A DNA stretch of 14,588 nucleotides from DASTRU01 sp035761045 (GCA_035761045.1 DASTRU010000154.1:1-14588); one strand, 5' to 3'. Counted from the first letter of the stretch, positions 1-7,727 are shown. Notes: a model not told the origin generated them from the sequence alone. Program-made: numbers and translations.

Positions 1-390
1 AGCATTGAATCGGCGATGAACCCGTTCGCGCAAAGCCCGGTCGGCGCGCAAGGTCTCATGCAAATCATGCCGACGGTGCATGCCGAAAAACTCGTGGCGT
101 TTGGCGGCCCAAGCGCGGCCTTGCATCCAATCACCAATATTCGCGTGGGCGCGGGCATCTTGAAGGAGTACATCCAGCGCTTTGGTTCCACCGAGGATGG
201 ACTGAAAGCTTACGTGGGCTCGGCGTTGCAAGAGCATGACAACGGCTACGGCGCGCGGGTGATGGGCGAGCGTGCTCGCATCGAAGCGGCGGTGAGGAAA
301 TTCGCGGCCGCGTCTAGTCAACGCGCCGGCATGCGTCCCACCTCCGCGCCGACGGTCATGAGGATGGAGTCGAAGTCGCCGGCGATTTAA
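1..390 (+). CDS. Lytic transglycosylase, SLT domain (C-terminal part, 5' end outside window)
   Basis: The reading frame is open from base 1, so the gene starts upstream of the window. The visible protein begins SIESAMNPFAQSPVGAQGLM, the classic soluble-lytic-transglycosylase signature. The Glu at codon 3 (bases 7-9) sits where the single catalytic acid of the family lies, followed by the conserved GAxGLMQxMP. Members cleave the MurNAc-GlcNAc bond of peptidoglycan in the periplasm and form 1,6-anhydro-MurNAc. Later the chain has GAGILKEYIQRFG and AYVGSALQEHDNGYGARV, which fits the variant end of small betaproteobacterial SLT proteins rather than the common AYNAGPG form. The signal peptide and N-terminal part cannot be seen. 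The stop TAA lies 10 bases before the convergent aminotransferase stop. The family call is firm; the subfamily is not. Confidence 0.88.
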   Translation, partial: SIESAMNPFAQSPVGAQGLMQIMPTVHAEKLVAFGGPSAALHPITNIRVGAGILKEYIQRFGSTEDGLKAYVGSALQEHDNGYGARVMGERARIEAAVRKFAAASSQRAGMRPTSAPTVMRMESKSPAI

Positions 391-400
391 CGCCCGTGTC

Positions 401-1591
401 TTACCGCAGTACGGCGGCCAAGCGCTCGACCGCTTGTTCCAGTTTGGAGTAGGCGGTCGCGTAACTAGCCCGCACATATCGCTTTGGCTCGAAGCGACCG
501 AAATCCGCTCCAGGCACCATGACGACGTTGGCTTGCGTCAACATGCGTTGGCAAAACGCGTCGCTGTCGTCGCTATGGGCGCTGACGTCGGCGTAAACGT
601 AAAACGCGCCGTCGGGTTTGACGGGGATCTTCAGGCCAAGCGATTCGAACGCGGGCACGAGAAAGTCTCGGCGGCGTTTGAATTCGGCCCGCCGCTTCAC
701 ATAAATCTCCATGGCCTCGTCGCTAAAGCACGCGATCGCCGCGTGCTGCGCGATGGTCGATGGGCAGATGTACAAGTTCTGGCTCAGCTTCTCGAATTCG
801 GGCACCAGCGCCTCGGGCGCGACTAGCCAGCCCAAGCGCCAACCGGTCATGTTGAAGAATTTCGAGAAGCTGTTGATGCTGATGACACGATCGCTCAATT
901 CCAGCGCGGAGCGCGGAAATCCGGTGCGTGCGTCGACGCCGTCGTAGCTCAAGCCTTGGTAAATCTCGTCGACGATGGCAATGCCGTGGCGCGCATGCAC
1001 TTCCTGGAGCACGGCGTTCAACTCATCAAATGCGATTGATGTTCCCGTGGGGTTGGACGGTGAGGCGATGACAACGCCCCGGGTGCGAGGTCCCCAATGC
1101 TCGCGCACGTGCGCGGCCGATAACTGAAAGCGCTCGGCCGGGCCGCTTGGAATCAAGACCGGCACGCCGTCAACCGCGGCGACGAAATGGCGGTTGCATG
1201 GGTAGCCTGGATCGGGCATCAACATTTCCTCGCCCGCGCCAACGAGCGCGACGCACGCGAGCAGCAACGCGCCCGATGCTCCAGCCGTTACGACAATGCG
1301 ACGCGGGTCGATCGACAACCCATAGGCGCGCGCATAAAACCCCGAGATCGCCTCGCGCAACGGCCATAAGCCCAAGGCGGGCGTGTAGGCCGTGTCGCCA
1401 CGTGTCATCGCGTCGATCGCCGCGCGTTGCACGATCTCGGGCGCGGTGAAATCGGGCTCGCCCACGGCGAGGTAGACCAAATCGTGTCCTTGAGCGCGGC
1501 GGGCGTCGGCTTGTTTGACGAGCTCCATCACATGAAAAGGAGCGATGCGCGCGAGCCGCGCGTGAACGGCGGGAGACAAAAAAGCAGACAT
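401..1591 (-). CDS. Class I/II PLP-dependent aminotransferase
   Basis: A 396-residue fold-type I aminotransferase, the usual length for the AspC-like group. Counting from the chosen start, visible features are GEPDF (44-48), the PLP-binding SPSNPTG with N180, VDEIYQ with D208 and Y211, and the Schiff-base lysine K244 in SFSKFFNMTGWRLGW followed by R252. It should move an amino group between an amino acid and a 2-oxoacid in the cytoplasm. The substrate (aspartate, alanine, aromatic or other) cannot be read from the sequence. An upstream in-frame ATG at 1661-1663 would add 24 residues (MECSLTLAKILALPLAASAS...). I prefer the ATG at 1589-1591 because the core of the family starts just after it and a TAAAAT -10-like box lies between the two ATGs (1635-1640, minus strand). 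Neither start has a good ribosome site. The gene is divergent from maeB. Confidence 0.9.
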   Translation of the reverse strand: MSAFLSPAVHARLARIAPFHVMELVKQADARRAQGHDLVYLAVGEPDFTAPEIVQRAAIDAMTRGDTAYTPALGLWPLREAISGFYARAYGLSIDPRRIVVTAGASGALLLACVALVGAGEEMLMPDPGYPCNRHFVAAVDGVPVLIPSGPAERFQLSAAHVREHWGPRTRGVVIASPSNPTGTSIAFDELNAVLQEVHARHGIAIVDEIYQGLSYDGVDARTGFPRSALELSDRVISINSFSKFFNMTGWRLGWLVAPEALVPEFEKLSQNLYICPSTIAQHAAIACFSDEAMEIYVKRRAEFKRRRDFLVPAFESLGLKIPVKPDGAFYVYADVSAHSDDSDAFCQRMLTQANVVMVPGADFGRFEPKRYVRASYATAYSKLEQAVERLAAVLR

Positions 1592-1693
1592 GGAGGCGGG
1601 GCGACTAGCGCTTGCGGCAAGGGGAAGGGCGAGGATTTTAGCGAGCGTTAGTGAGCACTCCATTAAGAAAACAGAGCTTTTACTGTTAGGTCA

Positions 1694-1722
1694 TTGGAGC
1701 ATTGCGCATCCGGGACGATAAT
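1694..1722 (+). promoter_or_regulatory. Candidate sigma70 promoter of maeB
   Basis: In the gap between the divergent aminotransferase and maeB, TTGGAG (1694-1699) and GATAAT (1717-1722) are separated by exactly 17 bases. The -10 box matches TATAAT at five of six positions; the -35 box matches at three of six. Transcription would start near 1729 and give a leader of about 50 bases before the maeB ATG at 1778. The leader shows no strong Shine-Dalgarno sequence. Inferred from sequence alone. Confidence 0.45.
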
Positions 1723-1777
1723 CGCGCCCTCTCTTATTACTTGATCTCGGCCGCGTCGAGCGGGCCGCAGCGTCTCG

Positions 1778-4090
1778 ATGTCTACTCAAGATTCCACCCC
1801 GCCGTTGTCGCCCAAGGAAGCTTTCCGTAAGGCCGCTCTCGAATATCACGAGCAACCCATTCCCGGAAAAATCGCGATCGCTTCGACCAAGGTCGTGGCG
1901 ACGCAACGGGATTTGGCGTTGGCGTATTCGCCCGGCGTCGCGTTCGCGTGCGAGGAAATCGAGAAGGATCCGGTCAACGCGTTTCGCTACACCGCGCGCG
2001 GCAATTTGGTCGGCGTTGTCACCAACGGCACGGCCGTGCTCGGTTTGGGCAGCATTGGTCCGTTGGCGGCCAAGCCGGTCATGGAAGGCAAGGCGGTGTT
2101 GTTCAAGAAGTTCGCCGGGATCGATGTGTTCGATATTGAAATCAACGAGCGCGACCCGGATAAGTTGGTGGAGGTGATCGCCGCGCTAGAGCCGACGTTT
2201 GGCGGCATCAATCTCGAAGACATCAAGGCGCCCGATTGTTTTTACATTGAGCGCAAGTTGCGCGAGCGGATGAAGATTCCGGTGTTCCACGATGACCAAC
2301 ACGGCACGGCGATCGTGGTGGGCGCGGGCATCTTGAATGCGCTGTCGGTCATCGGTAAGGACATTCGCAAGGTCAAGCTCGTGACCTCGGGCGCGGGCGC
2401 GGCGGCCTTGGCCTGCGTGGATTTGATGGTCGATCTTGGCTTGCCAATCGAAAACATTTGGCTGACCGATTTGGCTGGCGTGGTGTACGAAGGCCGCACC
2501 GAATTGATGGACCCGGACAAGGCACGCTTCGCGCAAAAAACGAACGCGCGCACGTTGGCCGACATCATCGAAGGCGCGGATATTTTCCTCGGCCTATCGG
2601 CGGCGGGCGTGCTTAAGCCCGAGATGGTCGCGAAGATGGCCGATCGTCCCGTGGTGTTCGCGCTGGCTAATCCGACACCCGAGATTCTTCCGGAAGAAGT
2701 CAAGGCCGTTCGCTCGGACGCGTTGATCGCCACGGGGCGCACCGATTATCCGAACCAAATCAACAACGTGCTGTGCTTTCCGTTCATCTTTCGCGGCGCG
2801 TTGGATTCGGGCGCGACGACCATTACGCGCGAGATGGAAATCGCGGCTGTGCGTGCTGTTGCCGATCTCGCGCGACAAGAAGCCAGCGACATCGTCGCCA
2901 CCGCATATGGCATTGAAAACCTAAGTTTTGGCCCCGAGTACCTCATTCCAAAGCCGTTCGATCCACGTCTAATTAGCAAGATCGCGCCGGCGGTCGCGCG
3001 TGCGGCCGAGGTGAGCGGCGTGGCGAGTCGCCCGGTCAAGGACTATGACGCTTACGCGCAGCAACTTGAACAATTCGTCTGGCATTCGGGCCAGTTGATG
3101 AAGCCGATTTTCGCGGCGGCCAAAGCGGTACCGTTGTCGAAGAAGCGCATCGTTTTCGCCGAAGCCGAGGAAGAGCGTGTATTGCGCGCGGTGCAAGTCA
3201 TCGTCGACGAAAAGCTCGCGCAGCCGATTCTTGTCGGTCGTCCCGCGGTGCTTCAGCAGCGCATCGAGAAGTTTGGTTTGCGCTTGAAGCCGGACGTGGA
3301 CTTTGAGTTGATCAATCCGGAATACGACTCACGGTATCGCGATTACTGGACGACTTATCACGCGATGACGAGTCGTAAGGGCGTGACCGAGCAATACGCC
3401 AAGATCGAGATGCGCCGCCGTCATACCTTGATTGGCGCTATGTTGATTCATAAGGGCGCGGCCGACGGCATGATTTGCGGCACCTTCGGCACGCACGCCT
3501 TGCATTTGCGTTATGTCGATCAAGTCATTGGTCGCAAACCTGGCGCGAGTTGTTATGGCGCGATGAACGCGTTAATGCTGCCGGGCCGCACCGTATTCGT
3601 GATCGACACGCATGTGAACGTGGATCCCACCGCCGAACAATTGGCGGAACTCACGTTGTTGGCGGCGGAGGAGATGAAGCGTTTTGGCGTGACGCCCAAA
3701 GCCGCGTTGCTGTCGCATTCCAACTTCGGCACGCATGACGACGCCTCGGCGCAAAAGATGCGTCAGGTATTGGCATTGGTACGTGAACGCGCGCCGTGGC
3801 TTGAGGTGGATGGCGAAATGCATGGCGATTGCGCGCTCGATGAAAACATTCGCCGCGAAATTCTTCCGCACAGCACGTTAAAGGGCGACGCGAATTTGCT
3901 GGTCATGCCCTCGCTGGATTCGGCCAATATCTCGTACAACCTACTAAAGACCGCGGCCGGCAATAACGTGGCGATCGGGCCCATCTTGCTTGGCGCGGCC
4001 AAGCCCGTGCATATCCTCACGCCGTCGGCGACGGTGCGTCGCATTGTCAACATGACGGCGTTGACGGTGCTTGATATCAACTCGCGCTAA
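1778..4090 (+). CDS. maeB: NADP-dependent malic enzyme with C-terminal phosphotransacetylase-like domain (MaeB type)
   Basis: A 770-residue protein with the two-part MaeB architecture. Residues 1 to about 430 are the malic enzyme: AYSPGVA with Y50, the catalytic lysine region EGKAVLFKKFAGID with K105, metal ligands E147/D148 in NLEDIK and D172/D173 in HDDQHGTA, the dinucleotide loop SGAGAAA (204-210), and ALANPTPEI with N298. Residues from about 440 to 765 are a PTA/PTB-like domain (DGMICGTFGTHALH, LLSHSNFGT, DGEMHGD, LVMPSLDSANISYNLL). In characterised MaeB this domain has regulatory roles, such as acetyl-CoA control, rather than transacetylase activity. The reaction is malate to pyruvate plus CO2 with NADP reduction, in the cytosol, linking the TCA cycle to pyruvate and NADPH supply. 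The gene is full length with all catalytic residues present. It is convergent with fumC, whose product supplies malate. Confidence 0.97.
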   Translation: MSTQDSTPPLSPKEAFRKAALEYHEQPIPGKIAIASTKVVATQRDLALAYSPGVAFACEEIEKDPVNAFRYTARGNLVGVVTNGTAVLGLGSIGPLAAKPVMEGKAVLFKKFAGIDVFDIEINERDPDKLVEVIAALEPTFGGINLEDIKAPDCFYIERKLRERMKIPVFHDDQHGTAIVVGAGILNALSVIGKDIRKVKLVTSGAGAAALACVDLMVDLGLPIENIWLTDLAGVVYEGRTELMDPDKARFAQKTNARTLADIIEGADIFLGLSAAGVLKPEMVAKMADRPVVFALANPTPEILPEEVKAVRSDALIATGRTDYPNQINNVLCFPFIFRGALDSGATTITREMEIAAVRAVADLARQEASDIVATAYGIENLSFGPEYLIPKPFDPRLISKIAPAVARAAEVSGVASRPVKDYDAYAQQLEQFVWHSGQLMKPIFAAAKAVPLSKKRIVFAEAEEERVLRAVQVIVDEKLAQPILVGRPAVLQQRIEKFGLRLKPDVDFELINPEYDSRYRDYWTTYHAMTSRKGVTEQYAKIEMRRRHTLIGAMLIHKGAADGMICGTFGTHALHLRYVDQVIGRKPGASCYGAMNALMLPGRTVFVIDTHVNVDPTAEQLAELTLLAAEEMKRFGVTPKAALLSHSNFGTHDDASAQKMRQVLALVRERAPWLEVDGEMHGDCALDENIRREILPHSTLKGDANLLVMPSLDSANISYNLLKTAAGNNVAIGPILLGAAKPVHILTPSATVRRIVNMTALTVLDINSR

Positions 4091-4100
4091 TGCGACGTGT

Positions 4101-4127
4101 GGCGGGTGCCGTCGTTAGGCACCCGTC
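4101..4127 (+). terminator. Hairpin terminator of maeB overlapping the 3' end of fumC
   Basis: CGGGTGCC (4103-4110) and GGCACCCG (4118-4125) form a perfect 8-bp stem with a 7-base loop. In plus-strand RNA it can extend by a G-U and a G-C pair to 4101-4127. It lies 10 bases past the maeB stop. The sequence after it (TCATTTCAT) has several T but no real U-run, so it is a weak intrinsic terminator. The complement can also fold and could act for fumC from the other side. The fumC stop codon (4115-4117) lies in the loop. Confidence 0.55.
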
Positions 4128-5509
4128 ATTTCATCGGCGCGCACCCAGGCGTCGAATTGTTCGGCGGTGAGTTCGCCGCTTTCGATCGCGCTTTCCTTCA
4201 ACGATAAGCCGCGCGCGTGCGCGGCCTTGGCGATGCGCGCGGCTTTGTCGTAACCAATGTGCGGCACCAACGCGGTAACGAGCATGAGCGAGCGTTGCAA
4301 TAGTTCGTCCATGCGTTCGCGATTGGCCTCGATGCCTTGCACGCAGTGCACGCAAAACGAATTCATCGCATCGCTTAGTAGACGTACGCTTTGCAGCGCG
4401 GCGTCAGCGATGACGGGTTTATACACATTAAGTTCGAACGCGCCGTTCGCATCGCAAAACGAAATCGTCGTGTCGTTTCCTAATACGCGCGCGCACACCA
4501 TCGTTAACGCTTCCGCCTGCGTGGGATTGACCTTGCCCGGCATGATCGAGCTGCCGGGCTCGTTTTCAGGCAGACGTATTTCGGCTAATCCGCTGCGTGG
4601 CCCGCTGGCAAGCCAACGAATGTCGTTGGCGATTTTGTGCAGCGATGTCGCGAGTGCCTTGCATGCGCCATGAAAGATCACGATCGGCCCGTGGCTCGCG
4701 AGCGCCTCGAACTTATTAGGGGCGCTTCGCAACGGTAAGCCGGTGTCGCGCGCCAATTGTTCTGCGATGCGTTCGCCGAATTCGGGGTGCGTGTTCAACC
4801 CGGTTCCAACCGCCGTGCCGCCCAAGGCTAATTCGTATAGCGACACTAGCGAGTTTTCAATTGCTATACGGGCGCGCGCGAGTTGCGCGGCATAGCCTGA
4901 AAACTCTTGACCTAATCGCATCGGTACCGCGTCTTGCAAATGCGTGCGACCGATTTTGACGATGTCATCGAACGCTTGCGCGCGTTCACGCATGGCAACC
5001 TCAAGTCGCCCCAATGCGGGCAAGAGATGCGCGTGAACATTTTGCGCAAGCGCGATATGGATGGCCGAAGGAAAGGCGTCGTTGGACGATTGGCCAAGAT
5101 TCACGTCGTCGTTGGGATGCACGCGCCGCTTGGTGCCACGCTCGCCGCCCAACAACTCGGAAGCGCGATTGGCAAGCACCTCGTTCACATTCATGTTCGA
5201 CTGCGTGCCCGAACCGGTTTGCCATACCGATAACGGAAAGTGTTCGTGATGCTGGCCGTTCAACACCTCGTCAGCGGCGCGCACGATGGCTTGCGCGGTC
5301 GTCGTATCAAGTAAACCAAGTGTTTGATTCACGAGCGCGCCCGCGCGCTTAATGCGAACCAACGCCAAGACCACGCTTATTGGCATGCGTTCGTTCGAGA
5401 TACGAAAGTATTCGAGCGAGCGCTGTGTTTGCGCGCCCCATAAGGCAGCGGTCGCGACGGCGATGTCGCCCATCGCATCACGCTCAATGCGGGTACTAAG
5501 ACTTGTCAT
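4115..5509 (-). CDS. fumC: Class II fumarate hydratase (fumarase C)
   Basis: A 464-residue protein, the normal length for class II fumarases. It reversibly hydrates fumarate to L-malate in the TCA cycle as a soluble homotetramer with no iron-sulfur cluster. Visible: MGDI..ALWGAQTQRSLEYFRIS at the N-terminus, QTGSGTQSNMNVNEV (97-111), HPNDDVNLGQSSND (131-144), GRTHLQDAVP with catalytic H190, and the superfamily signature GSSIMPGKVN (319-328), which contains the catalytic serine loop. The Thr-Gln-rich substrate loops and the NKFEALASHG segment (265-274) favour fumarase over aspartase or argininosuccinate lyase. Its ATG lies inside the 3' end of the DUF2945 gene (14-base overlap), without a good Shine-Dalgarno, so translation is probably coupled. 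It is the last gene of a seven-gene minus-strand run. Class II fumarases remain active under oxidative stress or iron shortage, which fits these neighbours. Confidence 0.97.
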   Translation of the reverse strand: MTSLSTRIERDAMGDIAVATAALWGAQTQRSLEYFRISNERMPISVVLALVRIKRAGALVNQTLGLLDTTTAQAIVRAADEVLNGQHHEHFPLSVWQTGSGTQSNMNVNEVLANRASELLGGERGTKRRVHPNDDVNLGQSSNDAFPSAIHIALAQNVHAHLLPALGRLEVAMRERAQAFDDIVKIGRTHLQDAVPMRLGQEFSGYAAQLARARIAIENSLVSLYELALGGTAVGTGLNTHPEFGERIAEQLARDTGLPLRSAPNKFEALASHGPIVIFHGACKALATSLHKIANDIRWLASGPRSGLAEIRLPENEPGSSIMPGKVNPTQAEALTMVCARVLGNDTTISFCDANGAFELNVYKPVIADAALQSVRLLSDAMNSFCVHCVQGIEANRERMDELLQRSLMLVTALVPHIGYDKAARIAKAAHARGLSLKESAIESGELTAEQFDAWVRADEMTGA

Positions 5510-5723
5510 GCCCAGAGACTTTCTTGAGCGCCGATGGTTTATGCGCGGCGACCGAACCGTTCTTATCGCTTTTGACCAAGTACTCGGGGTTATCGGCCGA
5601 CGCTTTTACCGTGTGTTTCTTAATCTTGGTTTCGTGCGTTAGTTTTTTCTCGACGGTGCCGCGCACGGTGTCGCCGCTGTAGTTCCATTCGACTTTGTCG
5701 CCTTTTTTTAGATCGTTCGTCAT
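5496..5723 (-). CDS. DUF2945 family small protein (Tudor/SH3-like)
   Basis: A 75-residue, lysine-rich protein. It starts with KKGDKVEWNYSGDTVRGTVE (6-25) and ends with EYLVKSDKNGSVAAHKPSAL (47-66). This pattern is that of the DUF2945, or hypervirulence-associated Tudor-domain, family: a small beta-barrel of unknown biochemical role, widespread in bacteria and often found among general stress genes. No signal peptide or membrane segment is seen, so it is probably cytoplasmic. GAGGG at 5734-5738 is a possible ribosome site, about 10 bases from the ATG. The gene starts 21 bases after the ferritin-like gene and its TAG stop lies inside fumC, so it is the coupling gene between the stress module and fumC. 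Family assignment is strong; function is unknown. Confidence 0.88.
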   Translation of the reverse strand: MTNDLKKGDKVEWNYSGDTVRGTVEKKLTHETKIKKHTVKASADNPEYLVKSDKNGSVAAHKPSALKKVSGHDKS

Positions 5724-5744
5724 CGTCTTATCACCCTCGAAAAG

Positions 5745-6470
5745 TTATTTCGCTTCCGTGAGCGTGGCTTGGCGTACTAAACCTCTTATCGTCACTAAAT
5801 GCGTGCGCTCGTTTTGCAAAGCATTTTGAAAGTCAGGAATCAGTTCAAGGTGACCGGTTTGTTCCGCGAGATCGATGAGCAACTCCCATCCCGCGTTGTC
5901 GGTCAGTTCAATCGTGAGCAAGGCATTGAGTGATTGGGTAACGGTCGTACGTGGATCGCTAATGGTTTGAAGAACGCCGAGCGACGTCACGCCAATAACA
6001 TCCGCGCTTGGCGTTTGGGCCGTGGAATCCGCGCCTAAGGATTCGAGCGCTTGCACGACGAGCTTGAAGTGCTCCGCTTCTTCGTCGCGGAAACGACGCA
6101 GTTCATCAAGCGGTATCGCGGGCGAGGTGCCTTGCATCGTTTCGCATTTAACTAATAGCGCGTCGTATAAACGCGTGCCCGAGCGCTCGAAGGCCAAGCG
6201 TTCACCGAGCTTGTCGATCAGTACTTCGGGACGTTGTCCGGTGAGCTTGGCCATCGTCGTCGTCGTGGCCCCGGTAATCGTCGTTGGAATCGGAATGGAG
6301 CCGACTGCCTCGGCCTCCGCGATACGCTCGCCGCGCAACGTGACGGCGTCATCTTCGTGACCGTTCAAGGTGATGGGCATATCTTCCGCCGCATCGATTT
6401 GTCGTGCCGCATCGATCGGAGACATTTTGATCCCCGTGCGATTAAGGCCCATATGAATCGTGGGTTCCAT
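5745..6470 (-). CDS. Ferritin-like di-iron domain protein
   Basis: A 241-residue protein whose residues from about 85 to 235 look like a four-helix ferritin-like bundle with a complete set of di-iron ligands: E95 in AFERSG, E131xxH134 in DEEAEHF, E188 in IELTDNAGWELL, and E221xxH224 in NERTHL. Residues 1-80 are a low-helix, acidic and Thr-rich extension (MGLNRTGIKMSP at the front, then GATTTTMAKLTGQRP). I recall similar sequences as conserved ferritin-like proteins of Burkholderiales, but none with a proven function. The chemistry could be iron storage, peroxide removal or an oxidase step. The start is well supported: GGAG (complement of 6478-6481) lies 7 bases before the ATG. The gene is 23 bases downstream of the larger ferritin-like gene, so the two are surely co-transcribed. 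Confidence 0.82.
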   Translation of the reverse strand: MEPTIHMGLNRTGIKMSPIDAARQIDAAEDMPITLNGHEDDAVTLRGERIAEAEAVGSIPIPTTITGATTTTMAKLTGQRPEVLIDKLGERLAFERSGTRLYDALLVKCETMQGTSPAIPLDELRRFRDEEAEHFKLVVQALESLGADSTAQTPSADVIGVTSLGVLQTISDPRTTVTQSLNALLTIELTDNAGWELLIDLAEQTGHLELIPDFQNALQNERTHLVTIRGLVRQATLTEAK

Positions 6471-6477
6471 GAAAAAT

Positions 6478-6481
6478 CTCC
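6478..6481 (-). promoter_or_regulatory. Ribosome binding site of the 241-residue ferritin-like gene
   Basis: The minus strand reads GGAG, then seven bases (ATTTTTC), then the ATG at 6468-6470. This fixes the start and argues against the later in-frame Met codons. Confidence 0.7.
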
Positions 6482-6493
6482 GTCGTTCGCGTA

Positions 6494-7669
6494 TTAGTAA
6501 TTCGCGACCTTGCGATTAAGTTCAGTGCCCGGCGCCCATCGATATCCCATCGACGCCGCTTGCGATGGCGATCCTTGCGCGTTCATGAAGCGCCGATAGT
6601 CGATTGACAACTCGCTTTCGTCTTCGCGCGGCACGAAGTCGTTGCCACGACGACGCAACTCCGCTTCGCCATGTTCCAGCGTTTCGAGTACGAAATCGCG
6701 GTGGCTTTTGAACTGCGCGGGTTTAGGTAATCCACCCGCGAGAATTTCCTGAGCATCGCGTCGCTCGATATTTTCAAACCATTCACGAGCAACGTTTAGG
6801 TGTCCTAATTCATAGTCAAGGAAACGTTCCCAAATCGCCTTGATGCGCGGGTTGGTTTCTTGCTCCACGCACGAGTAATAGTTGTAGACCTCGTTCGCCT
6901 CATGCAGCAGCCATTGCTCGACCCAGCTCTCCTCGGGATCGAGCAACGATTCGTATTGCGTGACGTGCTGTTCCTCGACCGAGGCGATCTCGGCGTACAA
7001 CTCGCGCGCTACGGGGTCCGCGAATAAGGGACCGATGTTGAGGTAGTAATCGTGCGTTTGATATTCGGATGCGGTGATCGTCAACGCATGAAGCTTCGAC
7101 ACCAAGGCAGCGTCGTTTTTTAAATAAGACGCGCACACATCGTCTTCCGGCGCGCGATGCTGTTCCAACGTCGCGCGGCCGGGAAGAATGTCGGTATAGC
7201 CTTGCAAAATGTTGTTGGCGTCCTTGCCTTCCAGGCGGTCGAGCAAGGCGGAGTAACGATAAAGATGATCGAAGTCTTCAAGCAAGCCGAACCGATAGGC
7301 TTGCGCGAGGTAAGGGTCCGGTTCGTTTCGCGCCACCGCGGCGGTGACTTCGACCGCCACTTGTTCGTACGCGATCGTGGTTTCAAGCGGCGAATGATCG
7401 GGGCCGAGTAGCCAATTGACCATCGTGGCTTGGTGATGCTCCACGCGCCGCACTTGCGCAAGCGGCACGCGCAAGTCGCGATTGAAGCGCGCGGCCAGAT
7501 GTCCGAACCGCAACGCTTCGTTTTCAATGCCATTCATTAGGATCACGCGGATGCGCGTGAAGGCATCGTCGTCGAGTTTGCTAATGGGCTTACCCGCAAG
7601 CTCTTTCCAGGTAAATCGTTGACGGTCCAAGGGGCAGCCCCGGCCGTCGAAAAGATTGGTCATGTCCAT
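6494..7669 (-). CDS. Large ferritin-like protein with two tandem bundle-like halves
   Basis: An all-helical, acidic and aromatic-rich protein of 391 residues from the preferred start. Numbered from the upstream ATG at 7673-7675 (two residues longer), the C-terminal half (about 195-310) has a full ferritin-type ligand pattern: E234xxH237 in SVEEQHVTQYE, E259/E262 in LLHEANEVY, and E289xxH292 in DYELGHLNV. E204 is a possible first ligand. The N-terminal half (about 40-150) resembles a second, imperfect copy: ENEAL (E51/E53), RRVEHHQ (E79), AYEQVAVEV (E104/E109) and EDFDHL (H137), without clean ExxH motifs. It ends in SMGYRWAPGTELN. I know similar proteins only as uncharacterised conserved proteins of Burkholderiales. 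Binding of iron or another metal is inferred. GGGAG (complement of 7676-7680) touches the first ATG and lies 6 bases before the ATG at 7667-7669, so the latter is the likely start. Confidence 0.8.
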   Translation of the reverse strand: MDMTNLFDGRGCPLDRQRFTWKELAGKPISKLDDDAFTRIRVILMNGIENEALRFGHLAARFNRDLRVPLAQVRRVEHHQATMVNWLLGPDHSPLETTIAYEQVAVEVTAAVARNEPDPYLAQAYRFGLLEDFDHLYRYSALLDRLEGKDANNILQGYTDILPGRATLEQHRAPEDDVCASYLKNDAALVSKLHALTITASEYQTHDYYLNIGPLFADPVARELYAEIASVEEQHVTQYESLLDPEESWVEQWLLHEANEVYNYYSCVEQETNPRIKAIWERFLDYELGHLNVAREWFENIERRDAQEILAGGLPKPAQFKSHRDFVLETLEHGEAELRRRGNDFVPREDESELSIDYRRFMNAQGSPSQAASMGYRWAPGTELNRKVANY

Positions 7670-7675
7670 CGTCAT

Positions 7676-7680
7676 CTCCC
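7676..7680 (-). promoter_or_regulatory. Ribosome binding site that decides the start of the large ferritin-like gene
   Basis: The minus strand reads GGGAG-ATGACG-ATG. The first ATG (7673-7675) directly touches the Shine-Dalgarno and is too close to be used well. The second (7667-7669) has ideal spacing. A third at 7661-7663 is about 12 bases away. Confidence 0.65.
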
Positions 7681-7727
7681 GAAGGCTTGGGCTGCTGGCG
7701 GCAAGGATCTTGATGCGTATGCCGTTG

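Noticed and set aside
434..1651. Several plus-strand open frames opposite the aminotransferase
   Set aside because: They are Arg/His/Pro-rich antisense readings of a gene with clear family motifs and have no ribosome sites or recognisable domains.
1592..1663. 24-residue N-terminal extension of the aminotransferase (MECSLTLAKILALPLAAS), which looks a little like a signal peptide
   Set aside because: PLP aminotransferases of this type are cytoplasmic, the extension is outside the conserved region, and its ATG has no ribosome site. It is kept only as an alternative start.
2685..2698. 14-base perfect palindrome TTCTTCCGGAAGAA within maeB
   Set aside because: It encodes the conserved ILPEE stretch of malic enzyme. 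Codon constraint explains it, and no regulatory role is suggested inside the gene.
6255..6266. Trinucleotide repeat (CGT)4 in the 241-residue ferritin-like gene
   Set aside because: It encodes four Thr residues. A three-base unit cannot cause frame switching, and four copies are too few for a phase-variable tract.
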